Shown: positions 1-9,180 of the stretch, piece after piece
Position numbering within the stretch: position 1 is the stretch's first letter
Layout of the letters: the number at the start of each line of letters is the position of its first letter
Assembly: GCF_014191375.1 (NCBI RefSeq)
Contig: NZ_JACHWN010000008.1
Span: forward strand, 1-64,000
From: Mesorhizobium sp. RMAD-H1
GTDB lineage: Bacteria; Pseudomonadota; Alphaproteobacteria; Rhizobiales; Rhizobiaceae
Reading direction: 5' to 3'
DNA length: 64,000 nucleotides
Notes under the pieces: generated by a model
What the model saw: only the letters and a program-made list of their open reading frames with translations
What the model was told of the DNA's origin: nothing
Database searches by the model: none
Program-made: the position numbers and the translations under genes

Positions 1-18
1 CCCAATCAATACCTTTGA

Positions 19-95
<77 letters not shown>

Positions 96-108
96 TCTCT
101 ACTCACCA

Positions 109-135
109 CCCCGCCGCACACGCCGCGGGGTTTTT
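109..135 (+). terminator. Intrinsic terminator after tRNA-fMet
   Basis: CCCCGC at 109-114 pairs with GCGGGG at 125-130, followed directly by five T residues at 131-135. It begins 13 nt after the tRNA 3' end. Confidence 0.85.
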
Positions 136-199
136 GCGTTTGGCCGAAAGCCCAGGAATCCCGCCAAGATCACCCCAACACCGATCTCCATCCCTATCG

Positions 200-892
200 T
201 CAATCAGGCTCGCTGAGGCGATAGCCGACGCCGGTTTCGGTCAGGATGTAACGGGGCTGATCCGGCGTTTGCTCGATCTTCTGGCGGAGCTGGCGCACAT
301 AGACCCTGAGATATTGCACATCCGTCGCCCCGCCCCAGACCTGTTCGAGGAGGAAGCGGTGCGTCAGCACCTTGCCGGCGTGCTGCACGAGGATACGGAG
401 GATGTCGTATTCCTTCGGCGAAAGTTTTACCTCCCGCCCGCCGATCCGGACGATCCGCTTGACGAGATCGACCGACAGGTCACCTGTCTGAAAGACAGGC
501 TTCTCGCCCTGCTGCTGCAGCCGGTGGCGCAGCGCCACGCGGATGCGCGCGACCAGCTCGTTCATGCCGAAAGGCTTGGCCACGTAATCATCGGCGCCCG
601 TTTCGAGGGCCTGGACGATGCCGGCTTCGTCCGTGCGGCTCGACAGGATCACCACCGGAACCGCCAGGCCATCATCGCGCCATTTGCGCAGCAATTCGTT
701 TCCCGGAAGATCGGGCAGGCCGAGATCGAGCAGGATCAGGTCCGGCTGGCTCTTTTCGACCAGTTCCATGGCGGCCCTCGCATTGGGCGCTTCCAGAATG
801 GTGTAGCCCTGCGTCGACAAGCCGACACGCAGGAGCTTCCGGATGGGCGGCTCGTCATCGACAACGAGTATTTTCACCGTGGAGGTCGTCAT
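200..892 (-). CDS. kdpE: KdpE response regulator of the Kdp potassium system
   Basis: A 230-aa OmpR/PhoB-type response regulator. The receiver domain (about 5-118) has the acidic pair D12/D13, phosphoacceptor D56 and conserved K106. The C-terminal winged helix (about 130-228) ends in a typical RYILTETGVGYR wing. Phosphorylated KdpE activates the kdp promoter when K+ is scarce. Its ATG overlaps the kdpD stop by four bases, and it is the last gene of the operon. Domain order, length and context all agree. Confidence 0.96.
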   Translation of the reverse strand: MTTSTVKILVVDDEPPIRKLLRVGLSTQGYTILEAPNARAAMELVEKSQPDLILLDLGLPDLPGNELLRKWRDDGLAVPVVILSSRTDEAGIVQALETGADDYVAKPFGMNELVARIRVALRHRLQQQGEKPVFQTGDLSVDLVKRIVRIGGREVKLSPKEYDILRILVQHAGKVLTHRFLLEQVWGGATDVQYLRVYVRQLRQKIEQTPDQPRYILTETGVGYRLSEPD

Positions 893-3621
893 GGCATTTC
901 CTCCAGGCTCGGCTCTTCCGGCGGTACCGGCATGGCGATGGTGAAGATCGCGCCCGAACGGTCCGCCCTGTTCTCAGCCGAAATCCCGCCCCCCATGGCT
1001 TCGACGAAACCCTTGCAGATCGACAAGCCCAGTCCCGTTCCCGCGCGCACCCGATCGCTCTTGCCGACGCGATAGAAGGTGTCGAAAACCCGCTCCAGAT
1101 CCTGCGGCGGTATGCCGGGGCCTTCATCCATCACCTTGAGCACCACCGAGCCATCCTCCTCCAGGCCCTGGATGCCGATGGTGGAATCCGCCGGCGCATA
1201 TTTGGCGGCATTGTCGAGGAGGTTGAACAGGACCTGCTCGAACAAGACCGGATCGAGCTTCAGCATGGGCAGTTCGGGTGGAATGTCGACCTCCATTCTA
1301 TGGCCTGCGGTGATCTTCGCGGCCCGTTTCAGGGCGCTGCCGACGACATCGCCGACATAATGGAGCCCCAGCTGCGGCTCCGTCGAAATCGCGCCGGACT
1401 CGATCCTGGTCATGTCGAGCAGATTGGCGATGAAGCGGTTGAGCCGCTCGGATTCATCGATCACGGTCGCAAGCAGATCCGCCTTGGCCGCCTCGTCGAG
1501 CGCGGGCGCATAGTCCTTCAGCGTGCCGGTCGCACCCATGATGGCGGCGAGCGGCGTCTTGAGATCATGGGAAATCGAAGTCAGGAGGGCGGAGCGAAGA
1601 CGGTCGGTCTCAACCGTGCGGCGGACCCTGTCCATGTCCTCCACCAGATGCACCCGTTCGATCGCCAGTGCCGCCTGATCGATCAGGGCGTCGAGCAGGC
1701 GGCGCTGATCGGGCGTCAGAAGTGGCCCGGGCTTGTCGCTGTCGATGCCGACAATGCCGACCGCGCCGCGTCCCGTGCGCATGGGCAGGAACAGGCGCTG
1801 GGCACCGGGGAGCGTATCGGCGCTGCGCCCCGCCGGGCGATTGTTCTCCCAGGCCCAGTTGGCGGCGGCCAGATCGGCTTCATCAAGCGTGTCTTCCGGC
1901 GGATAGCCGGCCTTGACGGCGATGGTGGCATCCTTTTCCGGCAGCAGCAGGACCACACGCACCTTCAGCATCAGCGCAGTCTGATAGGCGGTGACCCACA
2001 ACACATCGTCAAGCGTGCCGATGCCGGCGAGCTTCCGGCTGAAAGTATAAAGCGATTCCGTGGTGCGCGCCCGCGCCATCGCCGCCACGGCCTGGATCCG
2101 CGCCCGGGCCGCGACATTGGAGACGACGATCGCCACGATCGCGAAGAAGACGACGGCGATGATATCGGTCGGGCGGGCCACGAGCAGGGTGTAATAAGGA
2201 TCGGTGAAGAAGAAATTGTAGCAGAGCGTGGAAAGCACGCTGGTAAAGAGCGACGGCCACAGGCCGAAACGCACGGCGATGCCGACGATGGCCGCGAGGA
2301 AGACCAGATCGATGTTCTCGAGGCGGATCCACGGCCATAGCACAAGCCCGAACCCTGCACTGACTGCCACGGCAAGCGTCGCCACGGCATAGGCACGGAA
2401 ATCGAAGGGCGGGGAGGGCTCCGCCGTTCCCACCGTTTTCCTCGGAATGGCGCCGCCGTCGATCTGTTCTCCGGCGATGACGTGGACGCTGATATTGCCG
2501 GCGCGGCGCACGAGCTCGTGCACCACAGAGCCGTGCAGGATTTCGAACCACCGCGAGCGGTGGGACTTGCCTATGATGATATGGGTGATGTTGTTCGCCT
2601 GGGCATAGCCGATCACGTCGTCGGCGACGCGGCGTTCGCTCCCGGGGATCGTGACGGCCTCTCCTTTCAACCCTTGAGCGAAGCGGAGCGTATCGGCGAT
2701 GCGGTCGCGCTGCTCCTCGCTGAGCTGCGGCCCGCGCCTGGTTTCCACATAGAGTGCGGTCCAGGGGGCGTGCAGCCGGTCGGCAAGGCGCTTGGCGTAG
2801 CGCACCAGTCCGGCGGAGCGCGGGTCCTCGCTGACGCAGACCAGAACGCGCTCGCTCGCGGGCCATGGCCCCTCGATGGCGCCGGCCTGCATCTGTGTCA
2901 GCAATTGCTCGTCCACCTGCTCGGCGGTGCGGCGGAGCGCAAGCTCGCGCAGGGCGGTCAGATTGGCGGGCGAGAAGAAGTGCTCCAGGGCGCGGGCGGC
3001 CTGCTTGGGAACATAGACCTTGCCCTCCTTGAGCCGGGCGATCAGGTCCTCGGGCGTGAGATCGACCAGCTCGACGGAATCCGCGCGGTCGAAAATCGAA
3101 TCCGGAACGGTTTCGCGGACACGAATCCGCGTTATCTGCGCGACGATGTCGTTGAGGCTTTCGATATGCTGGATGTTGATCGTCGTATAGACGTCGATGC
3201 CGTTATCGAGCAGCTCTTCCGCGTCCATATAGCGCTTGGGGTGGCGGCTCCCCGGCGCGTTGGTGTGGGCAAGCTCGTCGACGAGGACGATCTGCGGACG
3301 GCGTTCGAGAATGGCATCGATGTCCATCTCGTCAAGCCAGCGGCCTTTATACGCGATGTGTCGGCGAGGGATGACCTCCAATCCCTCCAGGAGGGCTTCG
3401 GTTTCCTTACGGCCATGGGTTTCCACCACGCCGGCGACAACATCATAGCCATCCTTCTGCCGGGCGCGGGCGGTCTGCAGCATTTCATAGGTCTTGCCGA
3501 CGCCCGGCGCCGCGCCGACAAAGATCCGGAGCTTGCCGGCACGGGTTTCTTCCCGTTGCGCCGCCTTCAGCAAAGCCTCCGGCGAAGGTCGCCGGTCCGG
3601 ATCACGTCTTTCCCTGGCCAT
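889..3621 (-). CDS. kdpD: KdpD osmosensitive potassium sensor histidine kinase
   Basis: About 910 aa with the full KdpD architecture. The N-terminal KdpD domain has the Walker-like GAAPGVGKT near residues 37-45. It is followed by a UspA-like domain (about 255-385), four closely spaced membrane segments (about 410-505), a GAF-like region, the dimerisation/phosphoacceptor domain with H686 in SISHDLKTP, and an HATPase with DEGPGIPP and GTGLGLSICKG. The inner-membrane kinase senses K+ limitation and phosphorylates KdpE. A GTG codon lies directly before the ATG at 3621, so the start could be one codon longer. It lies 34 nt downstream of kdpC. Confidence 0.97.
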   Translation of the reverse strand: MARERRDPDRRPSPEALLKAAQREETRAGKLRIFVGAAPGVGKTYEMLQTARARQKDGYDVVAGVVETHGRKETEALLEGLEVIPRRHIAYKGRWLDEMDIDAILERRPQIVLVDELAHTNAPGSRHPKRYMDAEELLDNGIDVYTTINIQHIESLNDIVAQITRIRVRETVPDSIFDRADSVELVDLTPEDLIARLKEGKVYVPKQAARALEHFFSPANLTALRELALRRTAEQVDEQLLTQMQAGAIEGPWPASERVLVCVSEDPRSAGLVRYAKRLADRLHAPWTALYVETRRGPQLSEEQRDRIADTLRFAQGLKGEAVTIPGSERRVADDVIGYAQANNITHIIIGKSHRSRWFEILHGSVVHELVRRAGNISVHVIAGEQIDGGAIPRKTVGTAEPSPPFDFRAYAVATLAVAVSAGFGLVLWPWIRLENIDLVFLAAIVGIAVRFGLWPSLFTSVLSTLCYNFFFTDPYYTLLVARPTDIIAVVFFAIVAIVVSNVAARARIQAVAAMARARTTESLYTFSRKLAGIGTLDDVLWVTAYQTALMLKVRVVLLLPEKDATIAVKAGYPPEDTLDEADLAAANWAWENNRPAGRSADTLPGAQRLFLPMRTGRGAVGIVGIDSDKPGPLLTPDQRRLLDALIDQAALAIERVHLVEDMDRVRRTVETDRLRSALLTSISHDLKTPLAAIMGATGTLKDYAPALDEAAKADLLATVIDESERLNRFIANLLDMTRIESGAISTEPQLGLHYVGDVVGSALKRAAKITAGHRMEVDIPPELPMLKLDPVLFEQVLFNLLDNAAKYAPADSTIGIQGLEEDGSVVLKVMDEGPGIPPQDLERVFDTFYRVGKSDRVRAGTGLGLSICKGFVEAMGGGISAENRADRSGAIFTIAMPVPPEEPSLEEMP

Positions 3622-3658
3622 CACATTTCCATACTACACCATTGTCATGGCCGCTTGC

Positions 3659-4219
3659 TCACCGCCCCTGTTGCTGGTCCAGCGCCAGATTGAGCTCGAG
3701 CACGTTTACCACCCGGCTCGACGTCAGGAAACCTCCCGGCGCGAAGGCGCGGGTCCTGACCAGCGCTTCGACCTGAGCTTCAGCGAGCCCGCGGGCCTGC
3801 GCGACGCGTGGTGCCTGGTAGAGCGCGGCATGCTCCGAGATGTGAGGGTCGAGACCGGCGCCGGAGGCTGCCGCCAGCTCCGGCGGCAGGGGATTCTCCG
3901 CCGTGGCGCCGTAGCGGGAGACGGTTTCCTTCGCGCGTTGCGTCAGATCGGTGCTCGTCGGCGATTTGTTGCTGCCGCCGGCGCCGGCGGCGTTGTAATC
4001 GACCGCCGACGGCCGCGGCCAGAAATATTTCGGCTGGGTGAAGCCTTGAGCGATCTGGCGGCTGCCGATCACCGTGCCGTCCGGCGCGGTGATCAGCGAG
4101 CCTTCCGCCGTTTCCGGCGTTATCGCCTGCCCCAGCGCCCATACTGCGGTGGCATAGCCGGCGACGCAGATCGCCAGGGTGGCGACGGTTACGCGGATAC
4201 TGGCTAGGAGAGCTTCCAT
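3659..4219 (-). CDS. kdpC: KdpC subunit of the K+-transporting ATPase
   Basis: A 186-aa protein of normal KdpC length with one N-terminal membrane helix (about 10-30) and a periplasmic remainder. Conserved family stretches include GSLITAPDGTVIGSRQIAQGF, the YFWPRPSA segment, and a C-terminal NVLELNLALDQ. KdpC stabilises the KdpFABC complex and assists ATP or K+ binding. It lies 18 nt downstream of kdpA. Confidence 0.96.
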   Translation of the reverse strand: MEALLASIRVTVATLAICVAGYATAVWALGQAITPETAEGSLITAPDGTVIGSRQIAQGFTQPKYFWPRPSAVDYNAAGAGGSNKSPTSTDLTQRAKETVSRYGATAENPLPPELAAASGAGLDPHISEHAALYQAPRVAQARGLAEAQVEALVRTRAFAPGGFLTSSRVVNVLELNLALDQQQGR

Positions 4220-4237
4220 GATGTTGGTCTCCGGATT

Positions 4238-5920
4238 TTATTGATTGATATAAACGAAGTGCTCGGCAATCGGCCCAAGCGTTGCCGCCGGGAAGAAGGT
4301 CAGAGCGCCGACAACGAGGATCGTCGCCACCAGCATGCCGGCAAAGGTGCCGTCTTCCACGCTCAGAGTTCCGCCCGATTCGGCGCTGCGCCGTTTTGCA
4401 GAGAGCGAGCCGACGATCGCCAGCGGCAGGATGATCGGGATGAAACGGGCGAACAGCATCACGAGGCCGGTCGCAATGTTCCACGGCGCGGTATTGTCGC
4501 CGAGCCCTTCGAAGCCCGAACCATTGTTGGCCGAGGCCGACGTGAACTCGTAGAGAATTTCGCTGAAGCCGTGCGGGCCGATATTGTTCAGCGTGTCCCG
4601 GCCCCATGGTGTCGCGGCAAAGACGGCGGTCCCCACGAGGATGAAAAAGCCATGGGCGAGCAGAGCGAGCATGGCATATTTGACCTCGCGCGCCTCGATG
4701 CGCCAGCCCAGATATTCCGGCGTGCGGCCGATCATCATGCCTGCGATGAAGACGCCGACGATGATGTAGAGGAACATGTTGATCATGCCGACGCCGACAC
4801 CGCCGAAGGTCGCGTTCAGCCACATGCCGATCATCGGCATCAGCCCTGTGAGAGGATTGAGGCTGTCATGCATGGCGCCGACGGAGCCGTTGCTGGTCGA
4901 TGTGGTCAGCACGGACCAGAGCGGCCCGCCGGTCGGTCCGAAGCGCATCTCCTTGCCCTCGAGATTGCCGACATTCTGCTCGATGGGCAGGCCGGCGAAA
5001 GCCTCGGTCGGAGCAGCCTCGAAATAGACGGCGCCGGCGGTCTTGACGAGAAGCAGCGCCATCATGACGGCGAAGACCACCGCGGCGTGGCGGATACGGC
5101 CGACGATGCGGCCGAACATCCATACGCTCGCCATCGGGATGATAATGATGGCGGACATTTCCAGCGCATTGGTCCAGAAGCTGGCGTTTTCGAGGGGATG
5201 GGTCGAATTGGGGCCGAAGAAGCCGCCGCCATTCGTGCCGAGCTGCTTGATTGCCACGAAGGCCGCCACCGGCCCGCGGGCGATGGTCTGCTGGACACCC
5301 TCCAGCGTGGTGGCGACGACCGAGCCCTGGAACGTCATGGGCAGGCCGCCGATGACGAGGAGAGCGGCAACGATCAGCGCGATCGGCAGGAGCACCAGGA
5401 AGGAGGCGCGCTGCACATCCAGGAAGAAATTGCCGAGCGGCCGGCCACCCAGCCCCCGGGCAAGCGCGGCGAGCGCGGCGATGCCGGTCGCAGCGGAGAC
5501 GAATTGGAGCCACATCAGTGCGGCGAGCTGCGACAGATAGGAGAGGGAGACCTCGCCCGAATAATGCTGAAGGTTGGTGTTGGTGGTGAACGAGGCTGAT
5601 GTGTTGAAGATCAGGCTGCCTTCGATCGCCTTCTTCCCGTCCGGATTGAGCGGCAGATATTGCTGCAGCGCCAATATCGAGAAGCACAGGACGAACATGA
5701 CGACATTGAAGATGAGCAGCGACACCATATAGCGCTTCCAGTCTTGCGATGCGTGCGTGACCGGGCCGCAGATCGACTGGAAGAGGCGCGTCAAGGCGTT
5801 GGCAGCGCCCCGACCGCCTTCGCCGGGGTCCATGGCCCAAGCCATGTAGCGGCCGAGGGGCCATGATATGAGCGCCGTGCCGCCGATGAGAAGCACAACG
5901 AATGTGATTGCTTGTAGCAT
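4238..5920 (-). CDS. kdpA: KdpA potassium-binding and translocating subunit
   Basis: A 560-aa polytopic inner-membrane protein of the SKT family, within the usual 555-570 aa. All four selectivity-filter regions are visible: FTTNTNLQHY, GTNGGGFFGPNS, NATFGGVGVG and SANNGSGFEG. It forms the K+ channel-like subunit of the KdpFABC pump. Here kdpA follows kdpB with a 26-aa ORF between them, whereas the textbook operon has kdpA before kdpB. Confidence 0.98.
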   Translation of the reverse strand: MLQAITFVVLLIGGTALISWPLGRYMAWAMDPGEGGRGAANALTRLFQSICGPVTHASQDWKRYMVSLLIFNVVMFVLCFSILALQQYLPLNPDGKKAIEGSLIFNTSASFTTNTNLQHYSGEVSLSYLSQLAALMWLQFVSAATGIAALAALARGLGGRPLGNFFLDVQRASFLVLLPIALIVAALLVIGGLPMTFQGSVVATTLEGVQQTIARGPVAAFVAIKQLGTNGGGFFGPNSTHPLENASFWTNALEMSAIIIIPMASVWMFGRIVGRIRHAAVVFAVMMALLLVKTAGAVYFEAAPTEAFAGLPIEQNVGNLEGKEMRFGPTGGPLWSVLTTSTSNGSVGAMHDSLNPLTGLMPMIGMWLNATFGGVGVGMINMFLYIIVGVFIAGMMIGRTPEYLGWRIEAREVKYAMLALLAHGFFILVGTAVFAATPWGRDTLNNIGPHGFSEILYEFTSASANNGSGFEGLGDNTAPWNIATGLVMLFARFIPIILPLAIVGSLSAKRRSAESGGTLSVEDGTFAGMLVATILVVGALTFFPAATLGPIAEHFVYINQ

Positions 5921-5941
5921 GGGAATAACTCCGGAGTGCGT

Positions 5942-6025
5942 GGGCTCAGGCCCGGTCGGCAGCCGCGGTCAGGGCAAAGAGAAGCCCGAATACCACCAGC
6001 CCCAGAAGCAGATAGAGAAGGGTCA
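5942..6025 (-). CDS. Predicted 26-aa membrane peptide upstream of kdpA
   Basis: An ATG at 6025 opens a 26-codon frame ending in TGA, preceded by AAAGGAACA at a good ribosome-binding distance. The peptide begins MTLLYLLLGLVVFGLLFA and ends ADRA: one hydrophobic helix with a short charged end. It resembles the very small membrane ORFs that often lie just upstream of kdpF or kdpA. It is not KdpF itself, which is found at 8306-8398. Function is unknown; a structural accessory of the pump or translational coupling to kdpA is inferred only from position. Confidence 0.65.
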
Positions 6026-6043
6026 TGGTTTTGTTCCTTTCGA

Positions 6044-8116
6044 TCAGGCGAGATGGAGGGCGGTCACGATCATGTCGATGAGCTTGATGCCGGCGAACGG
6101 CACGATCAGCCCGCCAACGCCGTAGATCGTGAGGTTGCGCCGCAACAGCGGCCCTGCGCCGATCGGACGATAGGCCACCCCTTTCAACGCCAGGGGAATG
6201 AGGAAGATGATGATGAGCGCATTGAAGATGATCGCCGAGAGGATGGCGCTCTCGGGCGTTGCCAGCCGCATGATATTGAGCGCGCTCAATTGCGGATAGA
6301 GCGTGACGAACATCGCCGGAAGAATGGCGAAATATTTGGCGACGTCATTGGCGATGGAGAAGGTCGTCAGCGAACCGCGCGTCATCAGCAATTGCTTGCC
6401 GATCTCCACGATCTCGATGAGCTTGGTCGGGTCGGAATCGAGGTCGATCATATTGCCCGCCTCGCGTGCGGCGACCGTGCCGGTGTTCATCGCCACGCCG
6501 ACATCGGATTGGGCGAGGGCCGGGGCGTCATTGGTGCCGTCGCCGCACATGGCGACGAGCTTGCCCCTAGCTTGTTCGTTGCGGATCAGCCTGAGCTTGT
6601 CCTCGGGCGTCGCCTGGGCGAGGAAATCGTCGACACCGGCCTCCGCCGCGATGGCCGCCGCCGTCATCGGGTTGTCGCCGGTGATCATGACGGTGCGGAT
6701 GCCCATGCGCCGCAATTCGGCGAAACGCTCGCGGATGCCGCCCTTGACGATATCCTTCAGATGGATGACGCCGAGCAGGCGGCTGTCGCGCACCACGGCG
6801 AGCGGTGTGCCGCCGGCCTTGGCGATCTCATCGGCGATCGACTGGATCTCGCGTGCCATCCCGTTTCTGGCGCGGGCATTGCTCGTCCTGGATGCAGTTT
6901 GGTCGATATATCTCAGCACCGCATCGACTGCGCCCTTGCGAATGGAGGAGCCGTCCAGATCGACGCCGCTCATGCGGCTCTGGGCGGTGAAGGGCACGAA
7001 AGTGGCATGGAGGCTCGCCATGTCGCGGCCCCTTATGCCGCATTTATCCTTGGCGAGGACGACGATGGAGCGGCCTTCCGGCGTCTCGTCGGCAAGCGAG
7101 GCAAGCTGCGCCGCGTCCGCCAGCTCCTGCTCGCTCACGCCGGTTACCGGGCGGAATTCGGTCGCCTGGCGATTGCCGAGCGTGATCGTTCCCGTCTTGT
7201 CGAGGAGCAGCGTGTCCACATCGCCGGCCGCCTCCACCGCGCGGCCAGACATGGCGAGCACGTTGAAGCGCACCAGCCGGTCCATGCCGGCGATGCCTAT
7301 CGCCGAGAGCAGCGCGCCGATGGTGGTCGGGATCAGTGTGACGAACAGCGCCACCAGCACGATGACCGGGATGGCCCCGCCGGCATAGGCGGCGAAGCTG
7401 GGGATCGTCGCCACCGCCATGACGAAGATCAGCGTCATCGTCGCAAGCAGGATGTTGAGCGCGATCTCGTTCGGCGTCTTCTGGCGCTCGGCGCCTTCGA
7501 CGAGCGCGATCATCCGGTCGAGGAAGGTCGAGCCGGGGGCTGCGGTGATGCGCACGCGGATCCAGTCGGAGAGAACCTGCGTGCCGCCGGTTACGGCCGA
7601 ACGATCGCCGCCGGATTCGCGGATGACAGGCGCGGACTCGCCGGTGATCGCCGCTTCATTGACGGACGCCACACCTTCGATGATTTCGCCGTCCGAGGGA
7701 ATGATGTCGCCGGCCTCCACGAGAACCACGTCACCGACCTTGAGGCTCGTGCCGGGCACCAGCTTGTAATCCGACCGGTCGTCGCCAGCGAGCAGCTTAG
7801 CCTGCGTCTCGGTGCGGGAACGGCGCAGGGAATCGGCCTGCGCCTTGCCGCGCCCTTCCGCTACCGCTTCCGCGAAATTGGCGAAAAGCACGGTGAACCA
7901 CAGCCAGAGAATGATCTGGAAGGAAAAGCCGAGATTGCCGGCCCCCGTCGCCAGATCCTTCACGAAAAGCACCGTCGTGAGCGCGGAAACGACGGCGACG
8001 ACGAACATCACCGGGTTTCTGGAAAGGCTGCGTGGATCCAGCTTCCTGAAAGCCCCGCCTATGGCGGGAATGAGAATGCGGGCATTCATGATGCTCGCGG
8101 GTTTGGACTGGCTCAT
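6044..8116 (-). CDS. kdpB: KdpB catalytic P-type ATPase subunit
   Basis: A 690-aa P1A-type ATPase. DKTGT near 306-310 carries the phosphorylated D306, TGES lies at 158-161 (actuator domain; its Ser is the inhibitory phosphorylation site known in E. coli), and the hinge motif [10 protein letters not shown] is present. An upstream in-frame codon would add 23 residues, but the ATG at 8116 has GGAG seven bases ahead and gives the normal family length. It energises K+ uptake through KdpA. It precedes kdpA here, an inversion of the usual order. Confidence 0.98.
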   Translation of the reverse strand: MSQSKPASIMNARILIPAIGGAFRKLDPRSLSRNPVMFVVAVVSALTTVLFVKDLATGAGNLGFSFQIILWLWFTVLFANFAEAVAEGRGKAQADSLRRSRTETQAKLLAGDDRSDYKLVPGTSLKVGDVVLVEAGDIIPSDGEIIEGVASVNEAAITGESAPVIRESGGDRSAVTGGTQVLSDWIRVRITAAPGSTFLDRMIALVEGAERQKTPNEIALNILLATMTLIFVMAVATIPSFAAYAGGAIPVIVLVALFVTLIPTTIGALLSAIGIAGMDRLVRFNVLAMSGRAVEAAGDVDTLLLDKTGTITLGNRQATEFRPVTGVSEQELADAAQLASLADETPEGRSIVVLAKDKCGIRGRDMASLHATFVPFTAQSRMSGVDLDGSSIRKGAVDAVLRYIDQTASRTSNARARNGMAREIQSIADEIAKAGGTPLAVVRDSRLLGVIHLKDIVKGGIRERFAELRRMGIRTVMITGDNPMTAAAIAAEAGVDDFLAQATPEDKLRLIRNEQARGKLVAMCGDGTNDAPALAQSDVGVAMNTGTVAAREAGNMIDLDSDPTKLIEIVEIGKQLLMTRGSLTTFSIANDVAKYFAILPAMFVTLYPQLSALNIMRLATPESAILSAIIFNALIIIFLIPLALKGVAYRPIGAGPLLRRNLTIYGVGGLIVPFAGIKLIDMIVTALHLA

Positions 8117-8165
8117 GGGAGACTCCAGTTGGATATTCCAGATGAATACACTGCTGCTCGCGTGA

Positions 8166-8285
8166 TCAGATCGCGGTGAACACACGCGTGAGCGCGGAAG
8201 CGACGAACAGGACGACCAGCGTCACGCCGAGGATGATCTCTGAGGCGCAGGGCCGCTTCCGGGCTTTATGGGGATTTTCAGGCAT
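8166..8285 (-). CDS. Predicted 39-aa membrane protein between kdpF and kdpB
   Basis: The ATG at 8285 opens a 39-codon frame ending at 8166. The N-terminal half is basic and hydrophilic ([11 protein letters not shown]), followed by one hydrophobic helix, [18 protein letters not shown]. This looks like a single-span protein with a cytoplasmic positively charged N-terminus. It fills most of the 189-nt gap between kdpF and kdpB, which favours real coding. I do not recognise the family. A role in Kdp assembly or regulation is inference from position. Confidence 0.55.
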   Translation of the reverse strand: MPENPHKARKRPCASEIILGVTLVVLFVASALTRVFTAI

Positions 8286-8305
8286 GGCTTTGGTTGGCCG
8301 CACGC

Positions 8306-8398
8306 TCAAAAGCGCTCGGGGTGGAGCAGCACATAAGTGAGATAAACGGCGATGATGACGGTGACGAAGCCGCCCAGAAGATATTCAACAAGCATCAT
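8306..8398 (-). CDS. kdpF: KdpF small subunit of the K+-transporting ATPase
   Basis: A 30-aa peptide starting MMLVEYLLGGFV and ending YVLLHPERF, which matches the KdpF pattern of one membrane helix with a Leu-x-Pro-Glu-x-Phe end. GGAGG lies six bases before the first ATG at 8398; the second ATG at 8395 is also possible. KdpF stabilises the KdpABC complex in the inner membrane. It is the first gene of the operon, separated from kdpA by kdpB and two small ORFs. Confidence 0.9.
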   Translation of the reverse strand: MMLVEYLLGGFVTVIIAVYLTYVLLHPERF

Positions 8399-8484
8399 TA
8401 GGCCTCCGGATCCGCACGGCGGACTTAAAGTTCGCGGGGAATATGGAGCCATTGCGCATAAAGGTTCGAGAGAGCGCGGACAGG

Positions 8485-8512
8485 AAAGATATAAAAATTC
8501 CATAAAGACAAT
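8485..8512 (-). promoter_or_regulatory. Candidate KdpE operator / kdp promoter
   Basis: An AT-rich block about 90-115 nt upstream of kdpF, in an otherwise GC-rich intergenic region. On the minus strand it reads TTTATGGAATTTTTATATC. KdpE sites in E. coli are T-rich stretches containing TTTATA-like runs, so this is the best operator candidate here. The assignment is by resemblance only. Confidence 0.4.
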
Positions 8513-8643
8513 CGGGCTGCTGCAGCCGCTGCAGGCGTGCTTCAGCGGTTCGCCCTCACTGGCGGTGGGTGCGTATTGTCGGTTTCGAAGCGGCCTTGCA
8601 TTTTTTCCGGGATGAAAATCTGCAGCAGCTCCGTATATGAGGC

Positions 8644-9180
8644 ATGATCGGCACCAGGAACCGCTTCGATGTGATTGGCCAGCTCGGCTCGCTGCGCCGC
8701 TATGCGCGGGCGCTCACGCGCGACGAGGCGGATGCCGAGGACCTGGTGCAGGATGCGCTCGCCAAGGCCTATGAGCGTCGCGCCAGCTTCCGCTCCGGCG
8801 GCAATCTGCGCGCCTGGCTTCTTTCGATCCTGCACAACGCATTCGTGGACCGCATCCGCTCGCGGCGGGCCGAAACCGTGCGCATCGACGCTGTTAAGCA
8901 GATATCGGAAACCCAGGTCCAGCCGCCGCAGGAGCATGTCGTCCGGCTCGCCCAGGTGCGGCAGGCCTTTTTCGACCTGCCGGAAGACCAGAGGGCTGCA
9001 CTTCATCTCGTCGCCATCGAAGGGCTTTCCTACCAAGAGGCAGCGGACACGCTGAAAATTTCCCTGGGCACGCTGATGTCGCGGATCGGCCGCGCCCGCG
9101 CGAGCCTTCGCGCCCTGGAGGCGGACAGGCCCACACTGTCCCGAACACATCTCAAAATTGTCGGAGGCCGCGATGAGTGA
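8644..9180 (+). CDS. ECF-family RNA polymerase sigma factor
   Basis: A 178-aa ECF sigma factor containing only regions 2 and 4. Region 2 (about 10-80) includes ALTRDEADAEDLVQDALAKA and the LRAWLLSILHNAFVDRIRSR segment. Region 4 (about 105-160) has LPEDQRAALHLVAIEGLSYQEAA and the helix-turn-helix end GTLMSRIGRARA. It should direct RNA polymerase to a stress regulon. The stop overlaps the start of the anti-sigma gene, so the pair is translationally coupled. It is divergent from the kdp operon. Confidence 0.95.
   Translation: MIGTRNRFDVIGQLGSLRRYARALTRDEADAEDLVQDALAKAYERRASFRSGGNLRAWLLSILHNAFVDRIRSRRAETVRIDAVKQISETQVQPPQEHVVRLAQVRQAFFDLPEDQRAALHLVAIEGLSYQEAADTLKISLGTLMSRIGRARASLRALEADRPTLSRTHLKIVGGRDE

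Noticed and set aside
5936-8179. Long open frames on the plus strand over kdpB (747 aa) and other genes such as 27306-28391 and 35084-37258
   Set aside because: They are mirror frames of well-supported minus-strand genes in GC-rich DNA, with no domain pattern.
8516-8528. GGCTGCTGCAGCC hairpin upstream of the ECF sigma gene
   Set aside because: Short CTG/CAG-rich palindrome typical of GC-rich chance sequence; no T tract or conserved context to assign a role.
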